64,000 nucleotides of DNA, taken from SHVO01 sp041906145 (GTDB lineage: Bacteria; Pseudomonadota; Alphaproteobacteria; Rhodospirillales; Rhodospirillaceae). The stretch spans positions 262,685 to 326,684 of the forward strand of contig JAYRJU010000004.1 of the NCBI GenBank assembly GCA_041906145.1, read 5' to 3'. Numbering within the stretch: the first letter of the stretch is position 1; every line of letters begins with the position of its first letter. Position numbers and translations under genes: made by a program. The notes beneath the pieces were generated by a model. The model was not told where the DNA came from and made no database searches. It was given only the letters and a program-made list of their open reading frames with translations. Below are positions 58,625 through 64,000 of this stretch, one piece after another.

Positions 58625-60004
58625 TTATTCGTCATTGTCGCCGTAATCGTCACGCAGCCAGAAGGCTTTGTAGCCGTTACGCCAACCGTAAAATTCACCC
58701 CAGGTATCGCACTCGGCGTCGCCGGGACCCTTATCGCGCGCACAGTGGTAAACCGGACGTCCGCGATAAGCCCACACATTGAGCGCATCGGGCTGACCCG
58801 CGGCGGCCTTCTTGCCGGTCTTCGGATCGATCGCCATCACCTGCCACATGCGGCTGCTGCTGGTGGCGCCCTTCTCCGCGATCACGTACGGGAAATTCTT
58901 CATGGACATGGCCTGGTCGCCGCGGCCGCTGACCGCCAGGCGGTACACCTGCGGAGAGGTCGGCATGTCGCATTGAAGCTGGTCCACGGAGTCATCCATG
59001 CACTGATACGTGTAGATCGTACGGCCCTTGGCGTCGGCGAGCACCATGCCCGACTGCATGTCCTGCGGACCGAAACCCTTCGGGTAGGCAGGCGGCTTGG
59101 TCACATACACATTGTGCCAACCGGCGATATCGCCGCCTTCGAGGCTCGGACGTTTGGTGTCGCCTAGGCGCGTGTACACCGGCAGTCCACGGAATGCCCA
59201 CTGCTTGATGCCTGTCGGGTGATCGATCACCGTCCAGTCGCCCTGCTGCTGAACGCTGGCAGGCGCCGGAATCGGCTTCCACTCATTCAGGCAGTCGCCG
59301 ATGCAGTTGGACTTACCTTTTGAATCGCGGTCGGAGACGTAGACCGAGCGGGAGTCCGCGGTGGCGAGCAGTCGCCCGCTCTGCAGCGCGTAGACCTTGA
59401 ACTGCGGCGGATTGTTTTCCGCCGGTGCCGCCGGCTCACGGCCAGCGCCCACGGAATCACCACGCGTGGTCTTCTTCTTAGTCCCGCCGCGCACGTCGCC
59501 CGGCATCTCATCCTGGGTTGTCGTGTAAAGCGCGTAGCCGTCATAGGCCCACTGCTTCTTGCCATCGGCGCGGTCCACGACCGTGAACTTGCCGACCGGC
59601 TTCGCATCGGCTGGAGCCAGCACAGGCGGCCACATCGTCGCGCAGGCCGGACGCGTGTCGAGTTCCGGCAGTTCAAGGCCACCCGGATACGGGCTCATGA
59701 GACCGGCATTGACCTTCGTCGGAATATCGCCGCAGGTCGGCTTGCCTTTCTGCTCACCGGCATCGCCATTGCGCAGCGGAGTTACAGGCCACGTGTAAAG
59801 CGTCTTGCCGTTGGCGTCGGCGAAAACCGGGCCTTCAAAATCGGCCACGATCACTTTGATGCCGGGCGGCATCGGTTCGCGCACATAGTCTTCCACCGGC
59901 GCCTTGCCGCGCGACTGCGCGGAGGCCGTGCTGATGGTGCTCGACGCGCCGGCGATCAACACCGCCGCGGCCAGCACACTGCCAAAACGTCCGAAGTCTT
60001 TCAT
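58625..60004 (-). CDS. Secreted Yx(FWY)xxD-repeat protein (COG4315-like), cluster B
   Basis: A complete 459-residue paralogue of the left-edge gene, with a strong SD (AAGGGAG) and a signal peptide ending 'ISTASA'. Repeat pairs are 'VFADANGKTLYTWPV', 'QWAYDGYALYTTTQDEMPGD', 'DRDSKGKSNCIGDCLNEWKP', 'QWAFRGLPVYTRLGDTKRPS', 'VLADAKGRTIYTYQCMDDSV' and 'VWAYRGRPVYHCARDKGPGD'. The 'CIGDCLNEWKP' segment is typical of the family. The C-terminus is acidic ('RDDYGDNDE'). Binding of a metal or redox cofactor is often suspected for this family but not shown. It lies 50 bp after DUF1552 and 41 bp before the unknown gene. Confidence 0.88.
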   Translation of the reverse strand: MKDFGRFGSVLAAAVLIAGASSTISTASAQSRGKAPVEDYVREPMPPGIKVIVADFEGPVFADANGKTLYTWPVTPLRNGDAGEQKGKPTCGDIPTKVNAGLMSPYPGGLELPELDTRPACATMWPPVLAPADAKPVGKFTVVDRADGKKQWAYDGYALYTTTQDEMPGDVRGGTKKKTTRGDSVGAGREPAAPAENNPPQFKVYALQSGRLLATADSRSVYVSDRDSKGKSNCIGDCLNEWKPIPAPASVQQQGDWTVIDHPTGIKQWAFRGLPVYTRLGDTKRPSLEGGDIAGWHNVYVTKPPAYPKGFGPQDMQSGMVLADAKGRTIYTYQCMDDSVDQLQCDMPTSPQVYRLAVSGRGDQAMSMKNFPYVIAEKGATSSSRMWQVMAIDPKTGKKAAAGQPDALNVWAYRGRPVYHCARDKGPGDAECDTWGEFYGWRNGYKAFWLRDDYGDNDE

Positions 60005-60054
60005 AGTCTCTCCCTTGGAGGCGTGGGCGGTTTCGCGCCCACGCCACGCGGCGA

Positions 60055-61386
60055 TTAAGCGAGAATCTCGCTGATCGTTTTGTTGGTCTGGTTGCTCTTC
60101 GAACCCCAGCTTTCGGCATCGAGGCCCATGATCTTCATGGCCGTGTAGCCCAGCGAAGTACCCTGACCGCCCTTGCAGTCGATGTGCATGCCGGTCTTGA
60201 TCTTGCCGCCGGCCTTACCCGCGGTGAACGCCGGCATTTCTTCCAGCGAGTGCACGCGCGCATACGACACGTCGGTGTTGGCCATGATGAAGCAGTTGTC
60301 GAGCAGCGTGCCGTCGCCTTCCTTGATCGCGGCGAAGGCGCCGACGTATTCGGCCCAGGCTTCGAACGAACGGCGGGCGAACCACGAGGCGTTCGGCTGA
60401 TAGCCGAGTTTTTCGTCCACCGGCTCTTCGTGCGTGCAGGTGTGATGCGGCTTGTCGTAGCCCGGCTTCGTCGTGTTCGACGACGCGTTGGACCAGGACA
60501 GGTTGAACACGCGCGTCTGGTCGCAAGCCGCGGCCATGGCGAGGAGTTCAGCCATCTGCTTGTGGCGCTGACGCACGAGCGAGGCTTCGTTGCCCATCGT
60601 CGCTTCCTTCGGCGCCTTCGCCGGCGTGCAGGCCGGACGCGGTTCGGGCTTGGTCAGCTGCTGGTCGAACTGCTGCTCGAGGTGACGCAGCCCGGTGAAG
60701 TACTGGTCGAGGCGCGCCTTGTCTTCAGCGCCGACATAACGCTCAAGGTCCTTGATCTCGTCGGTGACGCTCGACAGAGCGCTCTTGCGCACCATGATCT
60801 TGGGGCTCGGCGTGAACGTCGGGGCGTTCGGATCCTGGAAGTCGGCGCCGAACAGGCGCGTGTACATGTTGAGCGGCGAGACTTCCGACGAGTTCGGCGT
60901 GTTCGCGTTTTCGTACGAAACAACCGTGCGGATATCGCCCGTGGCGGCGGCGGTGAGGCTCTTGAAGCGCGTGCCGCGGCCGATTTGGTTGGCGATCGTC
61001 ACGTCGATGCTCTCGCCCGGAGCCTGGTCGTTCACCTGCGGCGACGAGCCGGTACGGAACACGACCCAGCCTGTGTAGTGGCAGAAGAACGCGCCGTCGC
61101 GGTAAGCGACGAGGTTCGTCAGCAGGTTCATGTGCTTCTGAATCGGCTTCAGCGATTCAATTTCTTCCGGCAGTTCGTAGTTCGCGCCGGTCTGCTTGGG
61201 CACGAAGATCGACTTGCTCATGCCCAGGCCCCAGAACCAGGTGCCGAAGCGCAGCGGCATCGAGGTGCCGTCAGCCATGGCATTGCCGTTTCCGTTCAGG
61301 AAAACGTTCAGGAGAGGCAAACCAACCGTAACCGCGCTGCCGCCAAGCATGCCGCGGAGCACACGACGTCTATTCAACTGAGTCAT
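60055..61386 (-). CDS. Tat-exported DUF1552 (HXXSHH family) protein, cluster B
   Basis: A 443-residue protein. I start at ATG 61386, behind GGGAGAAG, giving a Tat signal ('NRRRVLRGMLGGSAVTVGLP'). The same landmarks as in cluster A are present: 'FGTWFWGLGMSKSIFVPKQT', 'CHYTGWVVFRTGSSPQ', 'GADFQDPNAPTFTPSPKIMV', 'RVFNLSWSNASSNTTKPGYD' and 'KPHHTCTHEEPVDEKLGYQP'. Tat export is consistent with a pre-folded, possibly metal-bound protein. It lies 13 bp downstream of the haem lipoprotein gene. Function is unknown; genomic pairing with DUF1588/1592 proteins is a general rule for this family. Confidence 0.9.
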   Translation of the reverse strand: MTQLNRRRVLRGMLGGSAVTVGLPLLNVFLNGNGNAMADGTSMPLRFGTWFWGLGMSKSIFVPKQTGANYELPEEIESLKPIQKHMNLLTNLVAYRDGAFFCHYTGWVVFRTGSSPQVNDQAPGESIDVTIANQIGRGTRFKSLTAAATGDIRTVVSYENANTPNSSEVSPLNMYTRLFGADFQDPNAPTFTPSPKIMVRKSALSSVTDEIKDLERYVGAEDKARLDQYFTGLRHLEQQFDQQLTKPEPRPACTPAKAPKEATMGNEASLVRQRHKQMAELLAMAAACDQTRVFNLSWSNASSNTTKPGYDKPHHTCTHEEPVDEKLGYQPNASWFARRSFEAWAEYVGAFAAIKEGDGTLLDNCFIMANTDVSYARVHSLEEMPAFTAGKAGGKIKTGMHIDCKGGQGTSLGYTAMKIMGLDAESWGSKSNQTNKTISEILA

Positions 61387-61399
61387 ATTTGCTTCTCCC

Positions 61400-63148
61400 T
61401 TAATTCGAGGCCGAGGCGGCCTTGGACGACGCATCGGCCGTCTTGCCCGGAGCGGATTGAGTGGTGTCGACAACATGCGAGAAGGACGAGCTGAGCGCGA
61501 TCGTGCGCATCAGGTCGGGAACGCGGTAGCCCTCTTCGCCGAAACGCGTGTTGAAGTAGGCGAGCAGCGGACGATCGTTGTTGGTCGTCGGCGAGCCCGT
61601 GGCGTAGCTGTAGGCGCGCTTCACGAGGCACGATGTGATGGCTGGATGATCGTGCAGCGCCTTACCGAGACCGACGACATCCTTGAACGGCTTGCCGTCC
61701 AACGTGCCGCTGGCATCGATCACCGCGCCCTTCTCGGTCGTGCGGAAGCTGCCTTCGCCGTCGAAGTTTTCAAGCGCGAGACCCATCGGGTCCATGATCT
61801 TGTGGCAGCCGGCGCATACCGGGTTTTCCAGATGGAAGCCCACACGATCGCGCGTGGTGCGCAGACCCGGACGCGGATTTTCGACGGCCGAGAAGTCGAC
61901 GTTCGCAGGCGGCGGCGGAACCGGCTGGCACAGCAGTAGTTCACGCAGCGCCTTACCGCGCAGCGTGGCCGACGTACGGGCCGGGTGCGAGTGCGTGGCG
62001 AGGAAGCTGATGTGCGTGACGATGCCCGCGCGCTGGCTGCCTTCCGGGAACTCATAGCGCGTCCAGGTCGGCGGAGCCGGCAGCTTGTAGATCGCCGCGA
62101 GCGCCGGGGAGATGAACGTCTCACGCGTCGTGAACAGGTCGCGATAGTCGCCCTTCTGATGGATCAGATGATCGACGACGACGCGCAATGTTTCTTCGCG
62201 CGCGTCATTGAGCGCCTGACCGGTGAAGGTCGGGTATACAGTCGTGTCCTTCGACAGCGCGTTGAAGGTGTCGAACGCAAACATGTCGTCGAAGAACGCG
62301 CGCACGCCCTGCTCAAGGCGCGCGGAGGCGAGCATGCGATCAACCTGCTTGGCGAGCCCCTTCGGCGTCTGGATCTCGCCGGTTTCGGCGGCCTTCAGGA
62401 GCTGATCGTCCGGCGCGGAGTTCCAAAGGAACAGCGACAGGCGGGTCGCGAGCGAATAGGCGTCCAGGCGATGCTGGCCCGGGTTTTTCGGATCTGCTTC
62501 CGAACGCTCGGTCACGAACAGCACATTCGGACTGACCAGCATCGCTTCGAGCGCGACGCCAAGGCCGGCGTAGAAGTCCTTGAGCTTATCGGCGGCGCCC
62601 ACGGCCTGCTCGACGAACGCATCGCGCTTATCGGCGGTGAGTGGACGGCGGCTCATCAAGCGGCCGACTTCGGTGATGACCTTGGTCGCGCATGCGCGGT
62701 CGGCCTTCTTCTCGTCGGCCGGCTTACAGGTAATGACGAAATCGCGGCGTTTCGGGTCGACGATCAGGGCCGACACGGTCTGGGCGGCCTTCTGATAGAT
62801 TTCCATGCGCGTCGGCGTCACGCCGGCTTTCGCGGCGCCGAGGCTCAAGAGGCCATCGGTGCGCTGCGCGGGCGGGAAGTAGGCGTCCGGACGCACATCC
62901 GGACCGAACACATAAGCAAGTGTGTTGAGATACTGGTCCTGCGACAGAAGACGCAGGCGATTTGCCGAACCAGCGGTCTCCGGCTCGGCAGTCGCCGTCT
63001 TCGCCGCCTCAGTCGCGGGCTTCGCGGCGGCAGCCTTCGTGCCTTCAGCGGTCGGCGCGGAGCAGCTGGCAAGCGCGAACGCCGAGACCACGGCGATGGC
63101 GGTTCCGCGCAGCAAAGCCGAAACCGATCCTTTGAAATAAGAACTCAC
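61400..63148 (-). CDS. DUF1595/DUF1592/DUF1588/DUF1585 haem-binding lipoprotein, cluster B
   Basis: I prefer GTG 63148, since the apparent upstream GTG (63166) is itself the GGAGGT ribosome-binding site. The 582-residue product has a lipobox ('FALASC', Cys29), an Ala/Thr-rich spacer, then 'RLRLLSQDQYLNTLAYVFGP', 'RLMSRRPLTADKRDAFVEQA', 'TRLSLFLWNSAPDDQLLKAA', 'RGKALRELLLCQPVPPPPAN', the haem motif CAGCH in 'ENPVCAGCHKIMDPMGLALE', and 'VVGLGKALHDHPAITSCLVK'. It is the first gene of the cluster B operon and closely parallels the cluster A lipoprotein over its length. A periplasmic electron-transfer role is inferred from the single covalent haem. Confidence 0.9.
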   Translation of the reverse strand: MSSYFKGSVSALLRGTAIAVVSAFALASCSAPTAEGTKAAAAKPATEAAKTATAEPETAGSANRLRLLSQDQYLNTLAYVFGPDVRPDAYFPPAQRTDGLLSLGAAKAGVTPTRMEIYQKAAQTVSALIVDPKRRDFVITCKPADEKKADRACATKVITEVGRLMSRRPLTADKRDAFVEQAVGAADKLKDFYAGLGVALEAMLVSPNVLFVTERSEADPKNPGQHRLDAYSLATRLSLFLWNSAPDDQLLKAAETGEIQTPKGLAKQVDRMLASARLEQGVRAFFDDMFAFDTFNALSKDTTVYPTFTGQALNDAREETLRVVVDHLIHQKGDYRDLFTTRETFISPALAAIYKLPAPPTWTRYEFPEGSQRAGIVTHISFLATHSHPARTSATLRGKALRELLLCQPVPPPPANVDFSAVENPRPGLRTTRDRVGFHLENPVCAGCHKIMDPMGLALENFDGEGSFRTTEKGAVIDASGTLDGKPFKDVVGLGKALHDHPAITSCLVKRAYSYATGSPTTNNDRPLLAYFNTRFGEEGYRVPDLMRTIALSSSFSHVVDTTQSAPGKTADASSKAASASN

Positions 63149-63204
63149 GAGTATCTCTACCTCCACATGCGCCGCCGTCTAGGCGGGGCTTACTTTAGAA
63201 CCAC

Positions 63205-63232
63205 TATATATTGGCGTGACCCCGTCGCGCAA
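63205..63232 (-). promoter_or_regulatory. Candidate promoter of the cluster B operon
   Basis: On the minus strand TTGCGC (63227-63232) and TATATA (63205-63210) are separated by 16 bp, about 57 bp before the first gene's start. Confidence 0.45.
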
Positions 63233-63273
63233 TTTTCATTCTTTTAATGTAGTGCTTTCAAAGCGTTATCGCC

Positions 63274-64000
63274 TCACTCATGCCGGTTCATCGCAGAGTT
63301 TTTACCGGTGTCGCGCATAAAGACGTACACCAGGAGGGAAGTCGCGATAATACCCGTCAAATAGTAGTAGAACCAGCTCTCATGACCCTGGGTCTTGAAC
63401 AAAAGTGCAACAGATTCGGCCGAGCCGCCGAATACTGACACTGTAACAGCGTACGGGAGCCCCACCCCGATGGCGCGCACGGCGGTCGGGAACAACTCGG
63501 CTTTGACCACCGCGTTGATCGAGGTGTAGCCCGACACAATGATCCAGGCGCAGGCGATCAGGAAGAAGGCCTGCCAGGGGCCTGCGGCCGTCTGCAGGTT
63601 GGTCAGGATCGGGATCGTGAACAAGGTGCCCGCCACGCCGAAGAATACCAACAGCGGACGGCGGCCGATGCGGTCCGAGAGCGCGCCGTAAAGCGGCTGC
63701 AGGAACAGCGCGAAGATCAGCGAGCCCGCGGTGACCATGGTGGTCTGCTGGTCGGTCAGCCCCACGGACAGCTTCAGGTATTTCTGCATGTAGGTCGTGT
63801 AGGTGTAGAAGGCCGTCGTGCCGCCCATGGTCAGGCCGACGACGATCATGATCTCCTTTGGGTAGTTCATCAGCTGGCGCAGGCCGCCGATCTTCTTGCC
63901 CGTCTTCTCGGCCTGCTTCTTGGCTTCGGTGAACTGCTCCGTCTCATCCAGGTGGCGCTGCATGAAGGCCGTGAAGATGGCCAAGGCGCCGCCGATGTAG
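63274..64000 (-). CDS. MHS-family MFS transporter, partial (C-terminal half)
   Basis: The frame is open to the right edge, so the N-terminal half lies outside the window. The visible 242 residues contain about six membrane helices of a major-facilitator protein of the metabolite:H+ symporter type: 'RHLDETEQFTEA', 'MNYPKEIMIVVGLTMGGTTA', 'FYTYTTYMQKYLKLSVGL', 'PLYGALSDRIGRRPLLVFFG' (the loop 8-9 signature), 'VVKAELFPTAVRAIGVGLPY' and 'YYLTGIIATSLLVYVFMRDT'. Close relatives carry dicarboxylates such as 2-oxoglutarate. It lies upstream of cluster B on the same strand, separated by a promoter-like sequence. Confidence 0.88.
   Translation of the reverse strand, partial: YIGGALAIFTAFMQRHLDETEQFTEAKKQAEKTGKKIGGLRQLMNYPKEIMIVVGLTMGGTTAFYTYTTYMQKYLKLSVGLTDQQTTMVTAGSLIFALFLQPLYGALSDRIGRRPLLVFFGVAGTLFTIPILTNLQTAAGPWQAFFLIACAWIIVSGYTSINAVVKAELFPTAVRAIGVGLPYAVTVSVFGGSAESVALLFKTQGHESWFYYYLTGIIATSLLVYVFMRDTGKNSAMNRHE

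Noticed and set aside
1..64000. CRISPR arrays, rRNA genes, prophage modules
   Set aside because: No regularly spaced repeats, rRNA sequence or phage structural genes were seen on either strand.

Overview
This window looks like the chromosome of a GC-rich alphaproteobacterium. The evidence is gene order and gene type: rpmF-plsX-fabH-ihfA-merR, DUF177 beside a ubiquinol-cytochrome c chaperone, nrdR-ribD-ribE-ribB-ribH-nusB-thiL, lepB-rnc-era-recO, and pdxJ-acpS. Soil or freshwater lineages near Rhizomicrobium/Micropepsaceae would fit, but that placement is a guess. Most genes lie on the minus strand.

Layout. 1-5079 (-) holds a damaged secreted-protein cluster ('cluster A'): a protein with Yx(FWY)xxD repeats cut by the left edge, a Tat-exported DUF1552 protein, a haem-binding DUF1588/DUF1592 lipoprotein, and the C-terminal stump of a fourth secreted protein. 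A truncated IS3 element (about 5080-5998) cuts the stump, and a broken XRE regulator (6018-6251) lies beyond it. 6.8-11.5 kb is core metabolism: tRNA-Pro, merR, ihfA, fabH, plsX, rpmF, DUF177 and the cytochrome bc1 chaperone. 11.6-15.1 kb has bamE and a periplasmic redox group (multicopper oxidase, cytochrome c, NHL beta-propeller). 15.1-16.9 kb is an accessory patch: a secreted SUMF1-like gene between 11-bp direct repeats, a perfect FNR-type palindrome and a dead cytochrome-like gene. 17-27 kb is the H+-pyrophosphatase, thiL, nusB, the riboflavin genes, nrdR, glyA and rpiB. 27-34.5 kb mixes a lectin-like protein, a penicillin acylase-family hydrolase, motB, the N-degron transferase bpt, a PEP-CTERM protein and a Crp/Fnr regulator. 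34.7-45.7 kb is parC, recO, era, rnc, lepB, acpS, pdxJ, a (p)ppGpp synthetase/hydrolase, rpoZ and folK. 45.9-56.4 kb has a NYN nuclease-like protein, a family-5 uracil-DNA glycosylase, a GNAT, a secreted glutathione peroxidase, a molybdopterin enzyme, smpB, dapA, a lytic transglycosylase, a bactofilin/M23 pair, pgpA and cinA. 56.4-63.2 kb holds a secreted creatininase homologue and the intact 'cluster B'. An MHS-family transporter runs off the right edge.

The most unusual content is the pair of paralogous clusters A and B, about 52 kb apart. Cluster B is an intact four-gene operon with a promoter-like sequence upstream and a strong terminator downstream. All its products carry export signals: a haem-c lipoprotein, a Tat substrate, a repeat protein and a secreted protein of unknown family. 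Cluster A carries the same four families in a different order and is partly destroyed. I infer an envelope redox or metal-handling module; its substrate cannot be read from sequence. Four things are not obvious from a simple ORF scan: the long partial gene at the left edge, the XRE pseudogene, the cytochrome pseudogene with two in-frame stops, and a small CxxC protein at 34353-34562.
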